64,000 nucleotides of DNA from Gordonia jinhuaensis. GTDB lineage: Bacteria > Actinomycetota > Actinomycetes > Mycobacteriales > Mycobacteriaceae. Below the pieces are notes generated by a model that made no database searches, had not been told where the DNA came from, and worked only from the letters and a program-made list of their open reading frames with translations. The stretch is taken from positions 1 to 64,000 of the forward strand of contig NZ_BMGC01000007.1 in NCBI RefSeq assembly GCF_014639795.1, read 5' to 3'. Shown in pieces: positions 25,421 to 34,380 of the stretch (positions are counted from its first letter, which is position 1; each line of letters begins with the position of its first letter). A program made the position numbers and the translations under genes.

Positions 25421-27946
25421 ATGACGCAGAGCTGGATGGGCGGCGGCAACGACCCGTTCGACGAGATTTTCAACCGATTCTTCGGATCCTCATCGAGCAG
25501 GCCACGGAGTCAGGTCCAACGTGTCGATCTCAGCCGTCTCCTCAACGACGACGCCAAGCAGCTGTTCTCCCACGCCCAGCAGGCGGCCCGAGACTGGGGT
25601 AACTCCGAGATCACCCCCGAGCACCTGCTGTACGCGGCCACACTCGACGATCCCACCCGTGGCGTGATCTCGCAGCTGGGGGTGGACCCCGACAAACTCG
25701 CCGAACAGATGCAGAAGATCGGGACCGCTACGAGCAATGAGTCGCCCGACGGTTCGATCACTCTGAGTCCGGCCACCAAGCTCGCACTGCGCACTGCCCA
25801 GCAGCAGGCCGCCGACTCGGGTCTGAGCTATATCGGACCCGAGCACATCCTCGTGGGCGTCGCATCCAACTCGGAGAGCCCAGCGGCCAAGGCGCTGTCT
25901 CGCGACTCGAAGATCGAAGGTCCCAAAGGCTCGGCGCCCGAACCGAGTTCGACACCGACGCTCGACGAGTACGGGCGTGATCTCACCGCCGAGGCCCGTG
26001 CCGGCAAGGTCGACCCGGTGGTGGGTCGCAACGACGAGATCAGCCAGACCGTGGAGATCTTGTCCCGGCGCCGCAAGAACAACCCGGTCCTCATCGGCGA
26101 CCCCGGTGTGGGCAAGACCGCGATCGTCGAGGGTCTCGCCCAACGCATCGTCAACGATGACGTCCCCGACACCCTTGCGGGCAGGCGCGTGATCGCATTG
26201 GACCTCTCCTCGATGGTCGCCGGATCGAAATACCGTGGCGAGTTCGAGGAGCGCTTCACCAAGGTCCTCGACGAGGTACGCGAACACTCCGACGAGTTGG
26301 TCCTGTTCATCGACGAGTTGCACACGATCATCGGCGCCGGCGGCACCGGTGAAGGCTCGATGGACGCCGGCAACATGCTCAAACCCGCACTCGCACGCGG
26401 CGAGCTCCACACGATCGGCGCGACGACCATCGACGAGTACCGCAAGTACATCGAGAAGGACGCCGCCCTCGAGCGACGTTTCCAGCCGGTGATGGTCTCC
26501 GAACCCTCCGTCGACGACACCATCGAGATCCTGCGCGGACTCGCCGACGCCTACGAGGCACACCACCAGGTGCACTACAGCGACGAGTCGCTGGTGGCGG
26601 CGGCCGAACTGTCCGACCGCTACATCACCGACCGGTTCATGCCCGACAAGGCGATCGACCTGATCGACCAATCGGGTGCGCGGGTTCGACTGCGCAACAA
26701 AACTCCCGACGACGAGTCCCGAACCGCCCGCGACGAACTCGCCCGGCTCGAACGCGAGAAGGAGTCTGCGGTCGCGAACGAGGACTACGAGCGCGCCAAT
26801 CAGATCAAGGGTGAGATCGACGCCAAGCGCGAGTCGCTCGGCGACGTGATAGACGACAAGACCCCGGAGGTGACGGTGGTCGACATCGCCGAGGTCGTCT
26901 CGCGCCAGACCGGTATCCCGGTCTCCGAACTCACCTCCGAGGAGCGCGAACGACTGCTCAAACTCGAGGACGTGCTCCACGATCGCGTCATCGGGCAGGA
27001 CAAAGCCGTGGTCGCCGTTGCCGAGGCCGTCCGGCGCGCACGTGCCGGACTCTCGAGCCCCGGACGTCCGATCGGTTCCTTCCTGTTCCTCGGCCCCACC
27101 GGCGTCGGCAAGACCGAGCTGGCAAAGGCGTTGGCAGAAGCAGTGTTCGGTGACGAGGACCGGATGATCCGCTTCGACATGAGCGAGTTCCAGGAAAAGC
27201 ACACCGTGTCGCGTCTGGTCGGCGCCCCTCCCGGGTATGTCGGTTATGAGGAGGCGGGTCAGCTCACCGACAAGGTTCGGCGCCAGCCCTATTCGGTGAT
27301 CCTGTTCGACGAGATCGAGAAGGCTCATCCCGATGTGTTCAACGTCCTCCTGCAGCTGCTCGACGACGGGCATGTGACCGACGCCCAGGGACGGACGGTG
27401 GACTTCAAGAACACCATCGTGATCCTGACCTCCAACATCGGCTCCGACCTCATCCTCGACGCGCCCGAGGGTGACGTGTCGGCGATCGAGGAACCGCTGA
27501 TGGAACGTCTGCGCTCACACTTTCGCCCCGAGTTCCTCAACCGGATCGACGAGACCGTGGTGTTCAGCAGGCTCGATCGGGCCGAGTTGCGCAAGATCGT
27601 CGAGATCATCCTCGGCAAGACCAAGCGACTGCTCAAGTCGCAGGATGTGGCGCTCGAGGTCTCCGATGCAGCCGAGGACTGGCTGGCCGAACAGGGCTAC
27701 GACCCCGCCTACGGCGCCCGTCCGCTGCGCCGCAGTGTGCAGAAGCAACTCGAGAACAAGTTGTCGAATATGCTGCTCGACGGTTCGGCGAACAAGGGCG
27801 ACACCATCCACGTGGATGCCGCCGACGACGACCTGACCTTCTCGGTCAGCTCCGGTGATGCGTTCGCAGAAGACAATTCGGGATCACAAGAGGCCGACGC
27901 CGAGAAGACGCTGGCCGAGCCGGCCACCGCGGACAGTCAGGCCTGA
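25421..27946 (+). CDS. ClpC-like AAA+ unfoldase lacking a clear ClpP loop
   Basis: 841 residues, HSP100 family, two AAA+ modules. N-terminal Gly/Ser/Phe-rich leader (1-35), Clp-N repeats (about 40-165), D1 with Walker A GDPGVGKT at 226-233 and FIDE at 296-299, a short middle region with a UVR motif (about 439-472), D2 with GPTGVGKT at 558-565 and ILFDEIE near 627-633, and an acidic tail. The UVR motif and short middle domain are ClpC/ClpE-like, not the long coiled coil of ClpB. The D2 loop after SNIGSD (671-700), where ClpC/ClpA carry an LGF/IGF/VGF tripeptide for ClpP docking, has none. It therefore may work as a stand-alone disaggregase. Monocistronic, RBS GAGG before the ATG. Confidence 0.85.
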   Translation: MTQSWMGGGNDPFDEIFNRFFGSSSSRPRSQVQRVDLSRLLNDDAKQLFSHAQQAARDWGNSEITPEHLLYAATLDDPTRGVISQLGVDPDKLAEQMQKIGTATSNESPDGSITLSPATKLALRTAQQQAADSGLSYIGPEHILVGVASNSESPAAKALSRDSKIEGPKGSAPEPSSTPTLDEYGRDLTAEARAGKVDPVVGRNDEISQTVEILSRRRKNNPVLIGDPGVGKTAIVEGLAQRIVNDDVPDTLAGRRVIALDLSSMVAGSKYRGEFEERFTKVLDEVREHSDELVLFIDELHTIIGAGGTGEGSMDAGNMLKPALARGELHTIGATTIDEYRKYIEKDAALERRFQPVMVSEPSVDDTIEILRGLADAYEAHHQVHYSDESLVAAAELSDRYITDRFMPDKAIDLIDQSGARVRLRNKTPDDESRTARDELARLEREKESAVANEDYERANQIKGEIDAKRESLGDVIDDKTPEVTVVDIAEVVSRQTGIPVSELTSEERERLLKLEDVLHDRVIGQDKAVVAVAEAVRRARAGLSSPGRPIGSFLFLGPTGVGKTELAKALAEAVFGDEDRMIRFDMSEFQEKHTVSRLVGAPPGYVGYEEAGQLTDKVRRQPYSVILFDEIEKAHPDVFNVLLQLLDDGHVTDAQGRTVDFKNTIVILTSNIGSDLILDAPEGDVSAIEEPLMERLRSHFRPEFLNRIDETVVFSRLDRAELRKIVEIILGKTKRLLKSQDVALEVSDAAEDWLAEQGYDPAYGARPLRRSVQKQLENKLSNMLLDGSANKGDTIHVDAADDDLTFSVSSGDAFAEDNSGSQEADAEKTLAEPATADSQA

Positions 27947-27962
27947 CGCTCACCCGTGACGG

Positions 27963-28006
27963 CACCGCCGGCGCTCTGCAGGACTACCCCGCCGGCACCG
28001 GCGGTG
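27963..28006. terminator. Possible hairpin after clp gene
   Basis: CACCGCCGG (27963-27971) pairs with CCGGCGGTG (27998-28006) across a 26-base loop. The sequence CGGCACCGGCGGTGT recurs directly at about 28020-28034, so alternative pairings exist. Position fits the end of the clp transcript. Confidence 0.4.
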
Positions 28007-28129
28007 TTGTTCATCCAGTCGGCACCGGCGGTGTCGTTCGCGCCCGCCGGCCGGGCAGTGTCATCGCGTCACATGCGGGGCAAAACCGTCGGGGACAACG
28101 ACCGGGGCAGACAACCACCGAGAGGAACG

Positions 28130-28480
28130 ATGATGAGCAGTCCCACCGAATCCCAGATCAACCCCCAGGCCGAGCCGAGTGGAAAGGGTTGTGTCGAATG
28201 CCTTGCGACAAGCGATGGTTGGTGGTTTCATCTGCGCCGGTGCGCGGCATGCGGTCACGTCGGCTGCTGCGACTCCTCCCCCGGCCAACACGCCACCCAT
28301 CATGCGCGCGACACCGGGCACCACATCATCCAGAGCTTCGAACCCGGTGAGGACTGGTTCTTCGACTACGCCGCGGATGCGGCAGGGACCGGACCCGAGC
28401 TGGCCCAGCCGACCAGCCATCCCGACATCCAGCCGGTGCCCGGCCCCGATGGCCGCGTACCCAAGGACTGGATGGAGTGA
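28130..28480 (+). CDS. UBP-type zinc finger protein
   Basis: 116 residues from the ATG at 28130 (GAGGAA upstream; the next codon is also ATG). Almost the whole protein is one UBP-type zinc finger: GCVEC near 21-25, RRCAACGHVGCCD near 36-48, then the His-rich QHATHHARDTGHHIIQSFE near 53-71 and WFFDY. In eukaryotes this fold reads the free C-terminal Gly-Gly of ubiquitin; small bacterial versions are common in actinomycetes and their partner is unknown. It opens a run of six same-strand genes that ends with a pseudokinase. A 133-bp gap with a 12-bp palindrome separates it from the flavoprotein gene, so it may have its own promoter. Confidence 0.85.
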   Translation: MMSSPTESQINPQAEPSGKGCVECLATSDGWWFHLRRCAACGHVGCCDSSPGQHATHHARDTGHHIIQSFEPGEDWFFDYAADAAGTGPELAQPTSHPDIQPVPGPDGRVPKDWME

Positions 28481-28518
28481 CTCCACCAGTAGTTGCGCGG
28501 GGCGCCGCACGTATTGAG

Positions 28519-28530
28519 GTAGTGCACTAC
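28519..28530. promoter_or_regulatory. 12-bp palindrome before the flavoprotein gene
   Basis: GTAGTGCACTAC is a perfect inverted repeat in the 133-bp gap between the zinc finger and flavoprotein genes. A candidate operator for the five downstream genes; no regulator is assigned. Confidence 0.4.
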
Positions 28531-28613
28531 TCGTGCCGTGCTCGACTGTCCTGGGAATAGTTCATGGCACCGACCGCGACGGAGGCGGTCGAGATCCTCC
28601 ACAGGAGTGCACC

Positions 28614-30266
28614 ATGACAGTCCCAGGCCCTCGTCCCTCACCGGTCGGTCACTCGGCCCCGACGGTCGTCACCCGTGCTGCGACTACGGCACCACCGCAA
28701 GACCTGCCGATGGCCGCCGATCGAGGGCGCGATCTCACCGCTGAACTTGTCGACACCGACATCTGGGACGACGGGATGGTCCGCGCTGCGGGGATCCCCG
28801 TCGTCGACATACCGTTCGTGACCGTCGGTTCGGGAATCGGATCGTTCGTCACCGTGGACTACCTCCGGATATCGGGCGTTCCTCTCGACCGGATCGCAGT
28901 ACTGGGCCCGCAGGACGTTCCGTGGCGCAGCTACGAGTACCTCACAAAGGTCTCGCAGATCCCGCGCACCGAGCGCCTGCGCTCGGACTCGTCGTCGACT
29001 CCGGACAACATCTGGGGCTTTCCGTCATATGCCGTGCGGGAGGCGATCTCGACAAAGTCGATCAAACCGCTGTGGAATGTCGCGGTCGAACCGATCTTCG
29101 CCAACTACTACACACCGACGGCCGGACACGCATTCGAGTCGATGGAGCGCGAGTGCAGGCGTATCGGATACCTTCAGTGCCTCCACACCGGACAGGTCCG
29201 TATGATCCGGCGCCGCGCCGGCGGCGGCTACTACACGATCCTCACACCGCCTGCGGGCTCCTCGCCGACACGACGGATCGCCTTTCGCAGCCAGTGGGTT
29301 CATGTGGCGGTCGGATACCCCGGCATCAAACTCCTTCCCGACCTCCAGACGTTCCGGCGCACCTACCGCGACCCGGGCAGGATCGTCAACGCCTACGAAC
29401 CCCACGAACACATCTATCAGGCGCTGCAGCATCGATCCGGAACGGTCATGATCCGTGGTGCCGGCATCGTCGCCTCGCGGGTTCTCCAACGCCTCATCGA
29501 CGATCGCGACAAGTACGGTCTGCAGACACAGATCGTCCATCTGTTCCGCACCTACGTCGACAAGTCACACGGACCGCACGCCTTCATGCGACGAAAAGGC
29601 AAGGACGGCTGGGCGTATCAGGGTTTCAACTATCCGAAGTCAGTCTGGGGCGGCCAGCTCAAGGCGCGCATGCGCACGCTGGAGGGGCATGAACGCGCCG
29701 ATGCGTACAAGCAGATGGGCGGCACGAACACACCGGTCCGCGACGACTGGCAGGAGCAGCTCGCCCGCGGTCGACGTGAAGGATGGTACCGAGTGGCTGT
29801 CGGCAAAGCGGTCGGGCTCGAACCAGCCACGAGCGGATCCGGGGTGGTCACCACCGTCGCAGTCGACAACGATGCACCGGTATCCCAACAGGCGGCCGCA
29901 GACGGGACCGTCGACATCCACGCCGACTATGTGATCGACTGCACCGGACTCGAAGCCGACGTGCGTGAACACCGCCTTCTCGCAGATCTTCTCGATCACA
30001 GCGGAGCGGGGATCAACCCGATCGGCCGGATGGATGTGGCCCGCAACTTCGAACTCATCGGCTCGAGGAACGGCGGAAAGATCTACGCGTCCGGGAGTGC
30101 GACCCTCGGTGGCTATTTTCCCGGCGTCGACACCTTTCTCGGACTGCAGATCGCAGCGCTCGAAATCGTCGACGACCTCGCGGCACAGGGATTCTGCAAG
30201 AAGCTGACACCGGCACGATCGACCGCACAGTGGTGGCGCTGGCTGCGGGACAAAGGAGTTGACTGA
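28614..30266 (+). CDS. FAD/NAD(P)-binding protein, unassigned oxidoreductase
   Basis: 550 residues from the ATG at 28614 (CAGGAG upstream). A 60-residue polar leader is followed by a dinucleotide-binding fold, FVTVGSGIGSFVTVDYLRIS with GxGxxG at 72-77. A second GAGIVAS-type motif (TVMIRGAGIVASRVLQ) lies near 280-295 and YVIDCTGLEADV near 440, as in two-dinucleotide-fold flavoproteins such as N-hydroxylating monooxygenases and their relatives. The stretch ASGSATLGGYFPGVDTFLGL near the C-terminus resembles the FAD-closing GD/GxxxG region. I do not recognise a known enzyme. It is 2 bp from the membrane-protein gene and so is part of the antiporter/FHA module; it may be a redox sensor or modifier for it. 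Confidence 0.7.
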   Translation: MTVPGPRPSPVGHSAPTVVTRAATTAPPQDLPMAADRGRDLTAELVDTDIWDDGMVRAAGIPVVDIPFVTVGSGIGSFVTVDYLRISGVPLDRIAVLGPQDVPWRSYEYLTKVSQIPRTERLRSDSSSTPDNIWGFPSYAVREAISTKSIKPLWNVAVEPIFANYYTPTAGHAFESMERECRRIGYLQCLHTGQVRMIRRRAGGGYYTILTPPAGSSPTRRIAFRSQWVHVAVGYPGIKLLPDLQTFRRTYRDPGRIVNAYEPHEHIYQALQHRSGTVMIRGAGIVASRVLQRLIDDRDKYGLQTQIVHLFRTYVDKSHGPHAFMRRKGKDGWAYQGFNYPKSVWGGQLKARMRTLEGHERADAYKQMGGTNTPVRDDWQEQLARGRREGWYRVAVGKAVGLEPATSGSGVVTTVAVDNDAPVSQQAAADGTVDIHADYVIDCTGLEADVREHRLLADLLDHSGAGINPIGRMDVARNFELIGSRNGGKIYASGSATLGGYFPGVDTFLGLQIAALEIVDDLAAQGFCKKLTPARSTAQWWRWLRDKGVD

Positions 30267-30268
30267 CA

Positions 30269-30700
30269 ATGGTACCCACGCTCTTCGGTCGTATACAGAC
30301 CCGAATCGCCCTTCTCGCGGTCATCGGTGGCATCTGGACGCTGATCATCGCTCCGCTGCTGCCCGGTGCCACGTCAGCCGGAGCGGCCTACCGCGTCGCC
30401 TTCACCGTCCTCGCCCTCATCATCGTGGCCGGTGTGGTGTGGGAGTTCGTGTACCACTTCCTGCAGCAGTTCCGCTGGGAGAAGGACTGGCCCACACTCT
30501 TCGGCCTGCTGACAGCCATCAACGAGGGAGTCGTGGTGTGGCTGCTCGCGCGGTACGTGCTCCCACCGGACCTGCGGCCCTCGGCGATCGCGTTCGCGAT
30601 CCTGTTCACCACCACCTGGCTGATCGTCTGGCTGGTCGCCAACGGACCCATACGAGCAGTGTTCCCCCACTGGCGATTCAACGGAGGTCGATTCGCATGA
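30269..30700 (+). CDS. Small integral membrane protein, four TM segments
   Basis: 143 residues. Four hydrophobic segments at about 12-30, 42-62, 80-97 and 107-125, short loops, a positively charged end (PHWRFNGGRFA). No family recognised. It starts 2 bp after the flavoprotein stop and its TGA overlaps the ATG of the FHA gene (ATGA), which indicates translational coupling. It may anchor or tune the downstream antiporter or FHA protein at the membrane. Confidence 0.75.
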   Translation: MVPTLFGRIQTRIALLAVIGGIWTLIIAPLLPGATSAGAAYRVAFTVLALIIVAGVVWEFVYHFLQQFRWEKDWPTLFGLLTAINEGVVVWLLARYVLPPDLRPSAIAFAILFTTTWLIVWLVANGPIRAVFPHWRFNGGRFA

Positions 30701-32082
30701 ATGTCCCAACACGCGTGCCCGCGGAAATCGCGGTCACACTCGTCCCCGGCAACGGGATCGTCATCCGCACAACATCGTTCCTGTGCGTTCTCGGCGAGGG
30801 CTCGCGCGAACATGCGGACGCAGTTCTCGCACTCGGACGTAACCATCCCGAATTCGCCGGTGACGCCCGCAGGCTCGTCCGCTCACTCGTCGACGATCTC
30901 GGTGGTGGTCAGGGTGAACCGGCCGACATCGCCATCGCAGCCACCGACGACCTCGGAGTAGCGCTGTATCTGAGCGGCTCGATGTTCGCCGACATGAACG
31001 GCCGGCTGCTGGCCGACGCCTGCTCGGGCAGACTCGAGCTGGCAGTCCCGTGGAATTTCGACAGCCTCGGGTTGTACACCGCGGGGGTCGACACCTCCGG
31101 TGCCGTCGACACGATGTTCACCCTGGGCGAGGGTGCGGTTCCCGCCGCCGGAGCCGTCATCGGATGCCCCGTCGAGATGCGCGTCACCGAGTCCTATCGA
31201 TTTGCGTCGCCCGAGCAGATTCCCCCGAGGAAGGCTGCGGCACAGCCGATCCCACCCCGCTCCGCTCCGATTCCCAAGCCCAGCCCGATTCCCCATCCCA
31301 GCCCGGAGCCAGTGCCGACACCGATTCACCGATCGACCCCGACACCGGGTGCGATGGCTGCACCGGTGTCCACCGCGGACTCCGCGCGTGGCGAGACGAT
31401 GCCGGATGTGCCGACCGCACACTTCACGATGGCCGCAGACGAACCGATGCTCGTCTCGCTCACCGATGGTGACGATGCCGGACATCATGACGATCCAGCA
31501 CGCGACAAGAACGATCGGGCACACGACGAGAGCGATGAGGCGGGTGTCGAGCCGCTGCCGGTCGTCTCGGGTGACCCTGCGTCGGCGATCGACACCACCG
31601 CCGAACACCATGGTCCGCCGGTGATTCACGGGATCCGTTGTTCTCGAGGTCATCTCAATCACCCTCAGTCCCTGCTGTGTGGGAGCTGCGGCATCCGCAT
31701 GGACCAACTCACCCACATCATCGTCGAGGGTGAACGCCCCCCACTGGGATCGATACTTTTCGACGACGGGTCGGTCCACCAGCTCGACGACGACCTGCTG
31801 ATCGGACGCGAGCCGATAGCGCCGGACTCCGGCCATGGGACGACAATCCAGATCGATGACAGCACCGGACAGCTATCGCGGCAGCACGCCGAGATCCGGC
31901 TGGTCGAATGGGATGTCACCCTGGTCGACGTGGGCTCGGCCAACGGGACCTTCGTCGTGGATCCCAGCGCCGACCGCGAGGTGCAACTCGCACCGCACCA
32001 GCCCTACACGCTGTCACCGGGTTCGGTCGTACGGCTCGGCGGCCGACAGTTCACCTTCGAGACCCCGCACGCGCGAGCGTGA
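30697..32082 (+). CDS. Zinc-ribbon and FHA-domain protein
   Basis: 461 residues from the ATG at 30697, which overlaps the previous stop by four bases. Order: an unassigned globular domain (1-170, alpha/beta), a Pro-rich linker (about 175-225, with PKPSPIPHPSPEP), an acidic low-complexity stretch (255-285), a short zinc-ribbon-like motif (Cys315, His319, Cys328, Cys331) and a C-terminal FHA domain (about 350-461). FHA core residues are present: Gly-Arg of LIGRE (370-371), Ser394 and His397 of LSRQH, Asn416 of SANGTF. FHA domains bind phosphothreonine. Because the neighbouring kinase-like protein seems catalytically dead, the phosphorylating enzyme is probably elsewhere. The N-terminal domain is a target for structure prediction. 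Confidence 0.85.
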   Translation: MNVPTRVPAEIAVTLVPGNGIVIRTTSFLCVLGEGSREHADAVLALGRNHPEFAGDARRLVRSLVDDLGGGQGEPADIAIAATDDLGVALYLSGSMFADMNGRLLADACSGRLELAVPWNFDSLGLYTAGVDTSGAVDTMFTLGEGAVPAAGAVIGCPVEMRVTESYRFASPEQIPPRKAAAQPIPPRSAPIPKPSPIPHPSPEPVPTPIHRSTPTPGAMAAPVSTADSARGETMPDVPTAHFTMAADEPMLVSLTDGDDAGHHDDPARDKNDRAHDESDEAGVEPLPVVSGDPASAIDTTAEHHGPPVIHGIRCSRGHLNHPQSLLCGSCGIRMDQLTHIIVEGERPPLGSILFDDGSVHQLDDDLLIGREPIAPDSGHGTTIQIDDSTGQLSRQHAEIRLVEWDVTLVDVGSANGTFVVDPSADREVQLAPHQPYTLSPGSVVRLGGRQFTFETPHARA

Positions 32083-34376
32083 TCGGTTCGAAGGGGTGCA
32101 GCGCGCAGACATCGACACTGGTCTTCCTCCTCCTCGGCGTTGCCGTCGTCGTCGCGGCCGCACGGATCGGCGGCCGCCTCGCGCGACGGCTCGGCCAGCC
32201 GGCGGTCGTCGGGGAGATCGCCGCCGGCATCGCGCTCGGACCGAGCCTCCTGGGATTGATCCCCGGCGACCCGACGAGTTGGTTGTTCCCCCACCAGGTC
32301 CGCCCGCTTCTCGGCGCACTCGCCCAGATCGGGCTCGTACTGTTCATGTTCATCGTCGGGCTCGAGCTCGATATGCGCCTCGTTCGCGGCAGAGGTAAGG
32401 CTGCTGCCACCATCTCACTCACCTCGATCGGAGTGCCCTTCGGCCTCGGGATCGTTCTCGCCCTGGTGCTCTACCCGCATCACGACATCGTCGGAGGGCA
32501 TCGGATCGGCTTCACCGGGATGGCACTGTTCCTCGGAATCGCCATGTCCATCACCGCCTTTCCGGTGCTCGCCCGGATCATGACCGACAGAGGTATGCAA
32601 CACACCGCACCCGGAGTGTTCAGTCTGGCCGCGGCCGCCGTCGACGACATTCTGGCGTGGATCCTGTTGGCGTTGGTAATCGCGGTCATCGAAGGCGGCT
32701 CGCCGGCAGCCATCGCCCGTATCGTCGCACTGACCGCGGGGTATGTGGCGATCATGTTCGCGGTGGTCCGACCACTGCTGCGTCGTCTGATGAGATGGCG
32801 GGAGCGGGCCGGCCGCCTGACGCCAGACATCCTCGCCGTCGTGGTGATCGGACTGTTCGTGTCGGCGGCGGTGACCGAACTCATCGGGGTGCACCAGATC
32901 TTCGGAGCGTTCGTCTTCGGCGTGGTGATGCCCAAAGTCGGTTCTCTACAGATCAACACCGAGATCGCCGAGCGACTCGAACACGTGAGCGTCCTGGTGT
33001 TGCTCCCGATGTTCTTCGTCGTCACCGGACTGGGGGTGGATCTCGCCGCAATCGGCCCGGACGGCTGGTGGCAGCTCGCGCTCGTCCTGGTGGTGGCCAT
33101 CGGCGGGAAGTTCGCCGGCGCCTACGTCGGTGCCCGGTGCAGCCGTATCCGCGGCAGACAGGCCGCCGCGGTCGCTGTGCTGATGAACACTCGCGGCCTG
33201 ACCGAGCTCGTGATCCTCTCGGTGGGAAGGGAACTCGGCGTTCTCAGCGACGAGCTGTTCGCGATGCTGGTGGTGATGGCACTGGTGACGACGGTGTTGA
33301 CCGCACCCCTGCTGCGCATCGTCTACCCCGACAGCGTCATCGCCAGTGACGTCGCCGCTGCCGAACGGCGCAGACAGGCGGCCGGAAACCGCAGACGAGT
33401 GATGGTCGTCATCGCCAACCCCACCGACAGCGTCGACAAGCTCGTCCGCGAGACCACCCGCGCTGTGGATTTCGCGCACGGCGCCGACCTCGTCCTGGCC
33501 GGAATAGTGCTGCCCTCACGGCGCACTCGCGAGGTCGGTACACCCGCGGTGCCCGACTTCGCAGCAGCGGCCGACGCCGTCGAGACGCTCACCTCGTTGA
33601 GTGCTCGCGTCAGCGGGGTCGCAACGGTCTGCGTGATGACCAGAATCGTGAGCGCCACCGACCATCGGGTCGCAGCCGAGATCGACGACATGGCGGGCAA
33701 CAGCGATGCCGACTTCGTCCTCATCGACGCTGGGTCGGCCCAGCTGGCACGTGGTGTCACCGCTGCACCCGTAATCGTCACGAGCAGCGGCGACGGAGAC
33801 CCGGATGACCGACACCGGGGCGACCGACACCGGGGCAGCGGTCACCAGGGGAGCCGACCGGACTGTGTCTCCGCCACAACGGAATCGGGAATTCTCTGCA
33901 TCACCGACGACAGCCGTAGCGGCCGAACGGCCATACTCGCCGCAGTGGGCCTTGCCCTGCACCGGGGTCAGCCGTTGACGATCGCGACGCCGGGGTCGCG
34001 CAGACGTATCCGCTCCGACGTCACCGCGTCGCTCGGCGAGAACATCGATCTACGTGTGGTGTCACTCGCACACGGCAGCGAGGTACACGGCAGCGCGGCG
34101 AACGGGGGCGATGCGAACGGCGAGGCGCGATTGACCATTGCCCCCTACTCGGCACGCTCGTCGGACAGCCCGTGGACGTACACGGTTGACGATCACACCA
34201 GCACCAGCGAGGAGGCACTCGATCAGCGCATCGCGCGGGCGTATGCCTCCGACAGGGCAGATTGTGCCAACACAGGTCCCGGGGCCAACCCAGATCCTGC
34301 CGACGATCGCGACACCACCGGAACGTCGGGCCAGATCGAGGCCACCACACCGGCAACACCAGCTGCGACAGGGTGA
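32079..34376 (+). CDS. CPA2 (Kef-type) cation/proton antiporter with long soluble tail
   Basis: 765 residues from the GTG at 32079, which overlaps the FHA stop (GTGA). Na+/H+ exchanger fold, about 12 TM helices in the first 405 residues; GEIAAGIALGPSLLG (near 45), AAAAVDDILAWILLA (near 185, with the ion-binding Asp pair), and MNTRGLTELVILSVG (near 370) are family signatures. There is no TrkA-N (RCK) domain; instead a soluble region of about 360 residues contains one or two UspA-like halves (RRRVMVVIANPTDSV near 435 and SGILCITDDSRSGRT near 605), with a low-complexity Asp/Arg/Gly repeat between them. This layout resembles CHX-type antiporters. It probably exchanges K+ or Na+ for protons under control of its operon partners. 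Confidence 0.88.
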   Translation: MIGSKGCSAQTSTLVFLLLGVAVVVAAARIGGRLARRLGQPAVVGEIAAGIALGPSLLGLIPGDPTSWLFPHQVRPLLGALAQIGLVLFMFIVGLELDMRLVRGRGKAAATISLTSIGVPFGLGIVLALVLYPHHDIVGGHRIGFTGMALFLGIAMSITAFPVLARIMTDRGMQHTAPGVFSLAAAAVDDILAWILLALVIAVIEGGSPAAIARIVALTAGYVAIMFAVVRPLLRRLMRWRERAGRLTPDILAVVVIGLFVSAAVTELIGVHQIFGAFVFGVVMPKVGSLQINTEIAERLEHVSVLVLLPMFFVVTGLGVDLAAIGPDGWWQLALVLVVAIGGKFAGAYVGARCSRIRGRQAAAVAVLMNTRGLTELVILSVGRELGVLSDELFAMLVVMALVTTVLTAPLLRIVYPDSVIASDVAAAERRRQAAGNRRRVMVVIANPTDSVDKLVRETTRAVDFAHGADLVLAGIVLPSRRTREVGTPAVPDFAAAADAVETLTSLSARVSGVATVCVMTRIVSATDHRVAAEIDDMAGNSDADFVLIDAGSAQLARGVTAAPVIVTSSGDGDPDDRHRGDRHRGSGHQGSRPDCVSATTESGILCITDDSRSGRTAILAAVGLALHRGQPLTIATPGSRRRIRSDVTASLGENIDLRVVSLAHGSEVHGSAANGGDANGEARLTIAPYSARSSDSPWTYTVDDHTSTSEEALDQRIARAYASDRADCANTGPGANPDPADDRDTTGTSGQIEATTPATPAATG

Positions 34377-34380
34377 TCGA

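Noticed and set aside
25490-27373. Minus-strand open frame of 627 codons
   Set aside because: Complete shadow of the clp gene; no RBS and no recognisable motif.
25421-27946. Annotation as ClpB
   Set aside because: No long coiled-coil middle domain; the UVR motif and short middle region are ClpC/ClpE-like.
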